In this document: positions 1 through 5,764 of the stretch, in pieces | Position numbering within the stretch: position 1 is the first letter of the stretch | Layout of the letters: every line of letters begins with the position of its first letter | Source of the DNA: an uncultured Bacteroidia bacterium | GTDB taxonomy: Bacteria; Bacteroidota; Bacteroidia; Bacteroidales; UBA932 | NCBI GenBank assembly: GCA_902795785.1 | Contig: CADBMK010000116.1 | Span: 1-6,510 of the forward strand | Length of the DNA stretch: 6,510 bases | Reading direction: 5' to 3' | Notes under the pieces: model-generated | Databases searched by the model: none | Seen by the model: the letters and a program-made list of their open reading frames with translations, nothing else | What the model was told of the DNA's origin: nothing | Program-made: the position numbers and the translations under genes

Positions 1-77
1 AAAAACTCGAATTATTAAAAATACAGACTTAATCTCTTATCTTCTTTCTTTACCTCGTTATCTATCTCTCAATATTT

Positions 78-86
78 TCAAAGAAC
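78..86 (-). promoter_or_regulatory. boxA-like antitermination element in the leader
   Basis: The leftward strand reads GTTCTTTGA, which resembles the rRNA antitermination boxA (TGCTCTTTA in E. coli), where NusB and NusE bind the nascent RNA. It lies about 25-35 nt into the predicted transcript, just after the 5' hairpin, where a boxA is expected. The match is by resemblance only. Confidence 0.5.
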
Positions 87-91
87 TTTAA

Positions 92-112
92 CCGCGTCTC
101 TTCCGAAACGGG
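92..112 (-). other. GNRA-capped hairpin at the 5' end of the leader
   Basis: On the leftward transcript CGUUUC pairs with GAGACG (one G-U pair) around a GGAA tetraloop, which fits the GNRA rule. Two further C-G pairs extend the stem below a single bulged C. The predicted transcription start (about 107-112) falls at the base of this stem, so the transcript would begin almost directly with the hairpin. No U-run follows, so it is not a terminator. Protection of the 5' end or delimiting the antitermination region are possible roles, both inferred. Confidence 0.55.
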
Positions 113-115
113 CTG

Positions 116-146
116 CAAAGATACGCACTTTTTCTTTCCCTCCAAA
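116..146 (-). promoter_or_regulatory. Strong Bacteroidota-type promoter of the rRNA leader
   Basis: On the leftward strand a TTTG -33 box (143-146) is separated by exactly 19 bp from a TATCTTTG -7 box (116-123). This fits the TTTG-N19-21-TAnnTTTG consensus recognised by the primary sigma factor of Bacteroidota with no mismatch, and it is the only fully perfect two-part promoter I found in the window. Phased A-tracts sit directly upstream in the UP-element position. Transcription would start near 107-112 and run off the left edge. Confidence 0.8.
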
Positions 147-174
147 CTTTTTTCAACTTTTTTTGAACTTTTTT
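144..174 (-). repeat. Three phased A-tracts, UP-element-like
   Basis: The plus strand shows AACTTTTTT three times, at 145-153, 155-164 (seven Ts) and 166-174, that is A6, A7 and A6 tracts on the transcribed side. Their centres are at about 150.5, 161 and 171.5, so the period is 10.5 bp, one helical turn. Relative to a start near 111 they cover roughly -37 to -63. That is where alpha-subunit C-terminal domains contact UP elements, and in-phase A-tracts bend DNA. The repeat is seen directly; its role in promoter strength is inferred. Confidence 0.7.
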
Positions 175-177
175 CAC

Positions 178-218
178 AAAAAAACTCGCCGGAATCTCTT
201 GCTGAGATAGCCGACGAG
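178..218 (-). terminator. Rho-independent terminator of the OPT transporter operon
   Basis: Read leftward, an 8-bp lower stem (CTCGTCGG with CCGGCGAG, one G-U pair) continues through a small 2x1 internal loop into a 5-bp upper stem (ATCTC with GAGAT) closed by the loop AGCAA. Seven Ts follow immediately (184 down to 178). It begins 29 nt after the transporter stop codon. It lies just upstream of the A-tracts of the rRNA promoter and so separates the peptide-transporter transcript from the co-directional rRNA operon. Confidence 0.9.
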
Positions 219-247
219 CCCATAATAACCATGTAAGAGGTTTATTC

Positions 248-2215
248 TTACGCCTTTACCTTCATTGAAGCCCTTGTGAACCAAATTATGATCGCAACAA
301 GTGGAATTATCGCCACTGCTTCACCATAATTTGCAGCCCACTCCGTAAGATACAGGTCAACTCCCGCAAATTTGAGCACGGCGCTCACCACGCCCATGAG
401 AGCACCGCCGGCGATGAAGCCGGATGCGATGAGGGTTCCCTTCTCAGCGCGGGCATTGTTGACGGAAGCATCCTTACTGCGGGTAGAGACATACCAGGCA
501 ATCGCACCACCTACAAGAAGAGGGAGGTTGAGATCGATAGGAATGAACATACCCAGACAGAATGCAAGAGCAGGAATGTGGAAGAAGTTCACGGCAAGGG
601 CAATGACTGCTCCAATACCATATAACAGCCACGGAGCGCTGCCTCCGTTCATCATAGGCTGGATGATGGCAGCCATAGCGTTAGCCTGAGGTGCCACCAA
701 TGCGCCTTCTCCAGTGAAACCATAGGTCTTATTAAGGACAAGCATCACACCGGCCACGGTAGCAGCCGCAACAAGAGTACCCACAAACTTCCAGGCTTCC
801 TGCTTGGCAGGAGTACTTCCAATCCAGTAACCGATCTTCAGGTCTGTGACAAACGCGCCGGCAACGGAAAGTGCAGTACATACAACGCCGCCGATAAGCA
901 TTGCCGCAACCATACCCTCATTACCCTTCAGGCCTACGGCAACAAGGACAATGGCCGTAATGATAAGGGTCATGATGGTCATTCCGCTGACAGGGTTGCT
1001 TCCCACGATGGCGATGGCATTGGCCGCAACAGTAGTGAAAAGGAAGGAGATCACCGCAACTATAAGAAGACCCACAAGGGCCTGCCATACATTGCCGACA
1101 ACCCCTCCCAGGGCGAAGAATGCAAAGATGGCGACGAGCGCCACGGCGATTCCGCCCACGACAGCGGCCATCGGTATGTCTTTCTGAGTTCTGTCCGCCT
1201 CAACGGCAGCAGCCCCAGGCTTCTTGCTGAATTCACTCGCAGCGAGGCCGACGGCAGACTTGATCACCCCGGCAGACTTGACGATGCCGATGATGCCGGC
1301 CGTAGCGATACCGCCGATTCCGATATGACGGGCATAGGAACGGAAAATCTGGTCCGCACTCATCTCACTGACAGTCTGCACAATACCTATATTCATAAGG
1401 TCAATCACCTCCCCTCCCCATATAAGATTAATAAGAGGAATGATGACAAACCATACGAGGAAACTGCCGCAGCAGATAATGAACGAGTACTTAAGTCCGA
1501 TGATATATCCAAGTCCGAGTACGGCAGCGCTTGTGTTGATCTTGAAAAGGACCTTGGCCTTGTCGGCAATCGTCTGGCCGATACCGAGGACAGTAGAAGT
1601 GAGGGTTTCACTCCACGCGCCGAAGGTGGCCACTACAAAATCATAAAGACCGCCGATAAGACCGCTCAGCACGAGCGTCTTTGCGCTGGATCCGCCGCCC
1701 TCACCGCTCACGAGCACCTGAGTGGTGGCCGTAGCCTCAGGGAAAGGATACTTTCCGTGCATATCCTTGACAAAGTACTTCCTGAAAGGAATCAGGAAGA
1801 GAATGCCGAGGACTCCTCCCAGAAGGGAAGAGAGCACCATCTGGGTAAATGTTATATCCAGGCCGAGGATATAGATGGCAGGGAGAGTAAAGATTGCACC
1901 CGCAACTACGGCTCCGGAGCAGGCTCCGATAGACTGGATAATTACGTTCTGACCGAGAGCGCCCTTCTTGCCGAGGGCGCCGCTGATTCCAACGGCGAGG
2001 ATAGCTATAGGAATTGCCGCCTCAAAGACCTGACCGACTTTAAGTCCAAGATAAGCGGCTGCGGCAGAAAACACAACAGTCATGACAAGGCCTGTCATGA
2101 CTGAATAAAGAGAGACCTCTGCGAAAGATTTGTCCTTTGACAGCAGAGGTCTATATTCCTCGCCCGGAGCAAGCTCTCTGTGAGCGTTCTCCGGAAGCTT
2201 GATATTGTTTTCCAA
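248..2215 (-). CDS. OPT-family oligopeptide transporter, inner membrane
   Basis: This is a 655-aa polytopic inner-membrane protein of the oligopeptide transporter (OPT) family, close to the 600-670 aa usual for the bacterial branch. Family-typical segments, recognised from memory, are AYLGLKVG (residues 54-61), KYPFPEATATTQVLVSGEGGG (the part from 155 to 175), SNPVSGMTIMTL (406-417), KIGYWIGSTPAKQ (460-472) and the C-terminal PIDLNLPLLVGG (559-570). Many hydrophobic helices lie between about residues 35 and 645, with a hydrophilic loop near 330-347. Such proteins are thought to import peptides or metal chelates with protons; the substrate here cannot be read from sequence. The start is TTG: an in-frame stop lies three codons upstream, and the next Met (residue 40) is inside the first membrane helix. 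The gene follows the 92-aa gene by 2 nt, so the two are probably co-transcribed and translationally coupled. Confidence 0.93.
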   Translation of the reverse strand: MENNIKLPENAHRELAPGEEYRPLLSKDKSFAEVSLYSVMTGLVMTVVFSAAAAYLGLKVGQVFEAAIPIAILAVGISGALGKKGALGQNVIIQSIGACSGAVVAGAIFTLPAIYILGLDITFTQMVLSSLLGGVLGILFLIPFRKYFVKDMHGKYPFPEATATTQVLVSGEGGGSSAKTLVLSGLIGGLYDFVVATFGAWSETLTSTVLGIGQTIADKAKVLFKINTSAAVLGLGYIIGLKYSFIICCGSFLVWFVIIPLINLIWGGEVIDLMNIGIVQTVSEMSADQIFRSYARHIGIGGIATAGIIGIVKSAGVIKSAVGLAASEFSKKPGAAAVEADRTQKDIPMAAVVGGIAVALVAIFAFFALGGVVGNVWQALVGLLIVAVISFLFTTVAANAIAIVGSNPVSGMTIMTLIITAIVLVAVGLKGNEGMVAAMLIGGVVCTALSVAGAFVTDLKIGYWIGSTPAKQEAWKFVGTLVAAATVAGVMLVLNKTYGFTGEGALVAPQANAMAAIIQPMMNGGSAPWLLYGIGAVIALAVNFFHIPALAFCLGMFIPIDLNLPLLVGGAIAWYVSTRSKDASVNNARAEKGTLIASGFIAGGALMGVVSAVLKFAGVDLYLTEWAANYGEAVAIIPLVAIIIWFTRASMKVKA

Positions 2216-2217
2216 TA

Positions 2218-2496
2218 CTACTTACTCTTACGAACCACCTCGCTGAGTTTCTCGTAGAGGGCGTCGGTCTTCTCGAGAACCTCCTTGCGGAGTGCAGTGT
2301 AATATGCAGCCTTCTTTCCTTCAACCTTGGCGTTAGCCTTATCCTTAAGTTCGTTATAAAGGTCAACAGCCTCATCGAAGAGGTTTCCGAGGGCCTCGTC
2401 GTCTGCAGCCGGGTTAACGGCACAGAATACAGAGCAATCGTCGATGAATGCGCCGATTACATATTCAATGTCTTTTTTAATGTCTCTAAGATTCAT
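2218..2496 (-). CDS. Conserved-looking 92-aa protein of unknown function, first gene of the OPT operon
   Basis: I do not recognise a named family. The protein is small, soluble and without signal peptide or membrane segment. It starts MNLRDIKKDIEYVIGAFIDD and appears almost wholly helical. Two cysteines (residues 21 and 25, CSVFC) are followed by an acidic stretch (DDEALGNLFDEAVDLYNELKD, within 32-52) and a Lys-rich C-terminal helix ending VVRKSK. The ATG at 2494-2496 follows its own -7 element with a leader of only about 15-20 nt. The stop codon is 2 nt from the TTG start of the OPT transporter, so the two form an operon. That pairing hints at a transporter-associated or regulatory role but does not prove one. 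The coherent amphipathic composition, promoter and tight coupling argue that it is a real gene. Confidence 0.82.
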   Translation of the reverse strand: MNLRDIKKDIEYVIGAFIDDCSVFCAVNPAADDEALGNLFDEAVDLYNELKDKANAKVEGKKAAYYTALRKEVLEKTDALYEKLSEVVRKSK

Positions 2497-2519
2497 ATCG
2501 TTCTGAATTTATTCGTTCA

Positions 2520-2527
2520 CAAAGATA
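2520..2527 (-). promoter_or_regulatory. -7 element driving the 92-aa gene and OPT transporter
   Basis: The leftward strand reads TATCTTTG, an exact TAnnTTTG -7 element, ending 23 bp before the ATG. Transcription would start near 2513-2516, giving a leader of roughly 17-20 nt without a Shine-Dalgarno. I see no TTTG at the -33 position, so the upstream half is weak or degenerate. Confidence 0.65.
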
Positions 2528-2574
2528 TAACTTTTTTTGATTTGCCTGTTTCATTATTATCAGCCTTGTCGAAA

Positions 2575-2606
2575 TTTGCAACATGCCGATATTTGATTTA
2601 CCTTTA
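2575..2606 (+). promoter_or_regulatory. Promoter of the glycosyltransferase gene
   Basis: TTTG (2575-2578) is followed after 20 bp by TACCTTTA (2599-2606), a TAnnTTTG element with only the last base changed. Transcription would start near 2610-2613, which leaves about 10-13 nt before the ATG at 2623. It argues against any start codon upstream of about 2610. Confidence 0.6.
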
Positions 2607-2622
2607 TGATAAACATTCAAAA

Positions 2623-3768
2623 ATGAAAGATATCGCACGAATGACCATAGGTATTCTGTCGTCCAGGCCTCTTGAAGACAAGAATTTCCTGAGCGGCGCC
2701 ATATATTCGATGACGGAGAAACTCAAAACCACGGGAGCCACCGTCAAATGGATTCCCGTCAGGGATTCGGTTTTCTGGCTTGACACATATCTTAAAATAT
2801 CCAATAAGATATCCAAGTTCATCCCAGGCCTTGGCAGATTCCTGCCCAAGCATACTCTTTTGAAATGCAGAATCATCGGGAAGAATTACGACAGGAGCCT
2901 CATCGACAGTTGTGACGTGATATTTAATCCCCTTCAGTCCGAGGCCCAGTTCTGTCTGGAAACCCAAAAGCCCATTGTCTATTTTTCCGACGCCACCTTC
3001 CACGCAATGGTGGATTACTATTGGTTCAACATCCCGGAAAAGGAAAAACAGGAGAGGGAACTGATAGAAAGGACCGCCATCCAAAATGCCACAGCCCTGA
3101 TCTATCCGTGCCAGTGGGCGGCTGACAGCGCCGTCAGGGATTACGGCCAGAGCGAAGACAAGATAAAGATTGCAAGATTCGGCCCCAACTTTGACATAGA
3201 ATCAATAAAGCCTCACGAGTTCTCCTTTGACGGGCATCTGGACATACTCTTCGTAGGATTGGATTGGAAAAGAAAGGGTGGCAGGATAGCAGTGGACGCC
3301 TGCCGGTGGCTGAACCAAAACGGCATCGACACGACCCTTCACATTGTGGGAGGCCAGGGCATGGACAGCAGCACGGCCGACCTGCCGTTTGTTGATTATA
3401 AAGGAATACGCAACAAGAACAATCCGGAGGACTATGCCATTATGCAGTCCCTGTATATGAAAGCCGACTGTTTCCTTCTTCCGACAAAGGCAGAGTGCAC
3501 CGGCATTTCTTTCTGCGAAGCAAGCGCCTACGGCCTGCCTTGCTTCGCGCACCTGACAGGCGGCGTCAGCGACTATGTTTTCGACGGTGAGAACGGGCGT
3601 CTGCTTCCGCTCGGCTCTACGGGAGAAGATTTCGGCAGACTCATAAAGGACTGCATCGCCAGCGGAGAAATGAAAAAAATGTCCCGGGGAGCAGTCAAGG
3701 TTGCCAAAGACATACTCAGCTGGGACATGTGGCTTAAGACTATGACGGAAGTCCTTACTTCTGTATAA
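2623..3768 (+). CDS. GT4-type (GT-B fold) glycosyltransferase
   Basis: This is a 381-aa cytoplasmic or membrane-associated glycosyltransferase that would transfer a sugar from a nucleotide-activated donor to an envelope glycan or lipid. The N-terminal half is the acceptor domain (MTIGILSSRP at residues 7-16, then PIVYFSDATFHAMVDYYW at 117-134). The C-terminal donor domain starts at DILFVGLDWKRKGG (207-220) and contains the retaining GT4 EX7E motif as ECTGISFCE (Glu291 and Glu299), followed by GGVSDYVFDGENG (313-325). No signal peptide or membrane helix is evident. I chose the ATG at 2623 because it follows the promoter by about 10-13 nt and has an A-rich context. The in-frame ATG at 2641 (375 aa) is nearly as good, and a longer TTG start at 2542 would lie upstream of the promoter. 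No other polysaccharide gene is nearby, so donor and acceptor cannot be assigned. Confidence 0.88.
   Translation: MKDIARMTIGILSSRPLEDKNFLSGAIYSMTEKLKTTGATVKWIPVRDSVFWLDTYLKISNKISKFIPGLGRFLPKHTLLKCRIIGKNYDRSLIDSCDVIFNPLQSEAQFCLETQKPIVYFSDATFHAMVDYYWFNIPEKEKQERELIERTAIQNATALIYPCQWAADSAVRDYGQSEDKIKIARFGPNFDIESIKPHEFSFDGHLDILFVGLDWKRKGGRIAVDACRWLNQNGIDTTLHIVGGQGMDSSTADLPFVDYKGIRNKNNPEDYAIMQSLYMKADCFLLPTKAECTGISFCEASAYGLPCFAHLTGGVSDYVFDGENGRLLPLGSTGEDFGRLIKDCIASGEMKKMSRGAVKVAKDILSWDMWLKTMTEVLTSV
3745..3764. other. Hairpin over the convergent gene ends
   Basis: ACGGAAGT pairs with ACTTCTGT (one G-T pair) around the loop CCTT, an 8-bp stem that can form in RNA from either strand. It covers the region where the glycosyltransferase and the NlpC/P60 gene end and overlap. 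Neither side has a T-run, so it is not a standard intrinsic terminator. It could act as a weak 3' end or processing element for both messages, or be a chance pairing. Confidence 0.3.
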
Positions 3769-4732
3769 AGTACCAAGGGCTCTTTGCGGTTGAGATGATG
3801 CCCTTGCCGTTGTCTATATTAGTGATAATCCTTCTTGCACGCAGAGGAGCCGACCTCTGATATCCGTCAGGCTTGCTCCTGTCAAGGTCGTTGATACGGA
3901 CAAGCTGTGAAGACTGGATGAATTTGTTGTTACCTATATACATACCTACGTGAGTAACCTTCTCAGGCTTGTCCCCGGTAGCGGCACGACCCCAAAAAAG
4001 GAGGTCGCCTGGCTGGAGCTGATCCAGAGGAACGTCATCTCCCACCTTTGCCATCTGTGAGGCGTTGCGCGGAAGGAGAACTCCGTTGAGGAAGAACACG
4101 CTGCGCATAAGGCCGCTGCAATCCACGCCCTTGATTGAGGTTCCGCCCCACATATAAGGGACTCCGATGAAACGCTTTGCCGTTGCAATAAGGTTTTCGG
4201 CAGTTGGATTGCAAGCCGCGACCCACTCGGAGAAATCCTCCACCTGTCCCCTGAGCACATACCCCGTCTTGCCGGATGCAGTAAGCACCTTGACGAATCC
4301 GCCCTTTGAAACGATCTTTCCCTTCTCGTTCACAGCCTTGCGTACAAGGTTGCCGGCAACGATATCGGAAACGGGATCGGACTTTATTGACGGAGCCGAA
4401 TAGATATGGCCGTAATCAGCGGTGAAGATGTATTTAGGCGCAGCGATATAGGCATCCTTCTCAGCCTCGTCCATCTGGACAAGACCAAGTTCGTTAACCC
4501 AGGCCGTATATGGTTCCGGGGATGTAATCTTTATCCAATAGCTGTCCTGGCCCTTGACTTCCACAACCGTACCCATAAGGGACTGGTCGCCCATTTCAGC
4601 GGCATAGTCAGGCTCTTCACGCATCATATTAGCGGCGAGGTCCACTACAGCATATTTCTTGAGATTCTTGTCCTGCGCGATTACAGGGAAGGCCATGAGA
4701 ATGGCCATTGTGCCAATAAGGATTTTTTTCAT
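3755..4732 (-). CDS. Secreted SH3b-NlpC/P60 cell-wall peptidase, YkfC-like
   Basis: This is a 325-aa exported cysteine peptidase, probably cleaving the gamma-D-glutamyl-diamino acid bond of peptidoglycan stem peptides as in YkfC-type enzymes. MKKILIGTMAILMAFPVIA (1-19) is a Sec signal peptide with likely cleavage before Gln20. There is no lipobox cysteine. Two bacterial SH3-like segments follow (about 28-85 and 98-168). The NlpC/P60 domain spans about 178-300: GVDCSG gives the nucleophile Cys205, THVGMYIG gives His261, and the third catalytic position in NKFIQSS is Gln273 where many relatives have His (Asn and Gln are tolerated in the family). The ATG at 4732 is chosen over a GTG at 4750, which overlaps the -7 element and would put six polar residues before the signal peptide. 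The 3' end overlaps the glycosyltransferase by 14 bp. Confidence 0.92.
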   Translation of the reverse strand: MKKILIGTMAILMAFPVIAQDKNLKKYAVVDLAANMMREEPDYAAEMGDQSLMGTVVEVKGQDSYWIKITSPEPYTAWVNELGLVQMDEAEKDAYIAAPKYIFTADYGHIYSAPSIKSDPVSDIVAGNLVRKAVNEKGKIVSKGGFVKVLTASGKTGYVLRGQVEDFSEWVAACNPTAENLIATAKRFIGVPYMWGGTSIKGVDCSGLMRSVFFLNGVLLPRNASQMAKVGDDVPLDQLQPGDLLFWGRAATGDKPEKVTHVGMYIGNNKFIQSSQLVRINDLDRSKPDGYQRSAPLRARRIITNIDNGKGIISTAKSPWYFIQK

Positions 4733-4749
4733 CTGGATCTGGTTTTGCA

Positions 4750-4757
4750 CAAAAATA
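4750..4757 (-). promoter_or_regulatory. -7 element of the NlpC/P60 gene
   Basis: The leftward strand reads TATTTTTG, an exact TAnnTTTG match, 17 bp before the ATG at 4732. The predicted start is about 4743-4746 and the leader about 11-14 nt. No TTTG is seen at -33. The element is the mirror image of the rightward one that starts 2 bp away. Confidence 0.65.
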
Positions 4758-4759
4758 AA

Positions 4760-4767
4760 TATTTTTG
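4760..4767 (+). promoter_or_regulatory. -7 element of the radical SAM gene, predicting a leaderless mRNA
   Basis: TATTTTTG is an exact TAnnTTTG match that ends only 4 nt before the ATG at 4772. Transcription would therefore begin at or within a few bases of the start codon. No TTTG sits 19-21 bp upstream; that interval lies in the signal-peptide codons of the divergent gene. If this is the working promoter, the message has essentially no 5' UTR. Confidence 0.55.
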
Positions 4768-4771
4768 CAGC

Positions 4772-5746
4772 ATGTTTGACTTTCCAGAAGGTAAAAGATA
4801 TAACACATTTACAGGATATTACCGCAAAAAATACGGGGAAAGGCTTCAGAAGCTCGTTCTCGATGCAGGATTCTCATGCCCCAACAGGGACGGAAAGATC
4901 AGCACGGGAGGCTGCACCTTCTGCGACAACGCCGCTTTCCACCCCGCATACAGCGCTCCCGGAAAGCCGATACTCAAGCAACTGGATGAGGGAATCCAGT
5001 TCCACAAAGTCCGATACAGCAGGGCAAAGCACTATCTGGCCTACTTCCAGGCATTCTCAAACACCTACGGTCCGCTTGAGAAACTGAAGGAGGTATATAC
5101 CGAGGCCCTGAAGCATCCGGACGTCGTAGGTATAGTAATAGGTACGCGTCCAGACTGCGTGGATGAAGAAAAACTGGACTTCCTGAAAGACCTTCAGGAG
5201 GGGAAAGTAATGGAAGGCTGGCACAGGGACGGATTCGACAATCCCCTTGTGGTGGTGGAATACGGAATCGAATCTTGTAATGACTATACCCTTGAAAGGA
5301 TCAACAGGGGCCACGATTTCTCGGCGGCCAGAAAGGCGGTGGAGATGACGGCGGAGCGTGGAATAGAAGTGGGCGGCCACTTCATCCTGGGACTTCCGGG
5401 AGAATCGAGGGAGAACATGATAGGACAGTGCGCAAAGATCAGTTCCCTTCCCCTGACGAGCGTCAAATTCCATCAACTTCAGCTTGTGAAGGGCACAAGG
5501 ATGGAAAAGGAATTCGCCCTTCATCCTGAAGACTTCATCCAGCTCGGCCTTGACGACTATCTGGATTTTGTAACTGAGATTCTGGAGCACCTGAGGCCAG
5601 ACCTCTATATAGAAAGAGTGGCAGGCGAAGTGCCACCGAGATTCGTGGAAAAAACGCAGTGGGGACTTCTTAGAAACGTTGAAATCCTCAGGCTGCTGGA
5701 CAAAAAACTTGAAGAAAAACAAACCTGGCAAGGAAGAAAATATTAA
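4772..5746 (+). CDS. YhcC/TIGR01212-type radical SAM protein
   Basis: This is a 324-aa cytoplasmic iron-sulfur enzyme of the radical SAM family that includes E. coli YhcC and B. subtilis YtqA. The cluster cysteines have the unusual spacing of this family, C-X11-C-X2-C: Cys36 (FSCPNRDG), Cys48 and Cys51 (GGCTFC). Other family blocks are RAKHYLAYFQAFSNTYG (84-100), GTRPDCV (124-130), ERINRGHDFS (175-184) and HFILGLPGE (203-211). The reaction is not settled across the family; as I recall, YtqA has been linked to mnm5s2U34 modification of tRNA, but I would not transfer that with confidence. A longer frame reaches back to 4406, but that part is antisense to the peptidase gene. ATG 4772 is the only start near the family's usual N-terminus. 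Compared with remembered YhcC, residues near 141-158 hold an extra loop of about a dozen residues. Confidence 0.92.
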   Translation: MFDFPEGKRYNTFTGYYRKKYGERLQKLVLDAGFSCPNRDGKISTGGCTFCDNAAFHPAYSAPGKPILKQLDEGIQFHKVRYSRAKHYLAYFQAFSNTYGPLEKLKEVYTEALKHPDVVGIVIGTRPDCVDEEKLDFLKDLQEGKVMEGWHRDGFDNPLVVVEYGIESCNDYTLERINRGHDFSAARKAVEMTAERGIEVGGHFILGLPGESRENMIGQCAKISSLPLTSVKFHQLQLVKGTRMEKEFALHPEDFIQLGLDDYLDFVTEILEHLRPDLYIERVAGEVPPRFVEKTQWGLLRNVEILRLLDKKLEEKQTWQGRKY

Positions 5747-5764
5747 TATATTTTCAAGTTTTTG

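Larger units (their letters stand above)
1..112 (-). other. 5' leader of a probable rRNA operon, transcribed out of the window
   Basis: No reading frame of note lies here. Read leftward, the segment is a purine-rich, largely unstructured transcript. It opens with a GNRA-capped hairpin, continues into GTTAAAGTTCTTTGAAAA and then runs AT-rich to the window edge. The combination of a very strong promoter, a 5' hairpin, a GTTCTTTGA box and a long purine-rich leader resembles what I remember upstream of 16S rRNA genes in Bacteroidales. The mature 16S start (the conserved AGAGTTTGATC region) is not present, so it would lie within perhaps 20-150 nt beyond position 1. A tRNA or another stable-RNA operon is the main alternative. 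The identity is inferred from context and memory. The promoter that feeds it is seen directly. Confidence 0.7.

Noticed and set aside
1325..2104. A 259-codon open frame on the plus strand, antisense to the transporter.
   Set aside because: It lies wholly inside the OPT gene. Its protein is highly charged with no recognisable domain, and no promoter or start context supports it. The transporter frame shows clear family motifs.
2542..2622. A TTG start giving the glycosyltransferase 27 more residues.
   Set aside because: The start would precede the TTTG/TACCTTTA promoter at 2575-2606, and the added residues do not resemble the beginning of a GT4 enzyme.
2617..3084. A 155-codon minus-strand frame within the glycosyltransferase, and similar antisense frames within the peptidase, radical SAM and guaB genes.
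   Set aside because: All are shadows of genes with clear protein-family motifs on the other strand. None has its own promoter or domain.
4733..4750. A GTG start giving the NlpC/P60 protein six more residues.
   Set aside because: The codon overlaps the -7 element, so it would not be in the transcript, and the ATG at 4732 begins a standard signal peptide.
4406..4771. Upstream extension of the radical SAM frame by 122 codons.
   Set aside because: The extension is antisense to the SH3b and signal-peptide coding part of the peptidase gene, resembles no radical SAM N-terminus, and lies upstream of the -7 element at 4760-4767.
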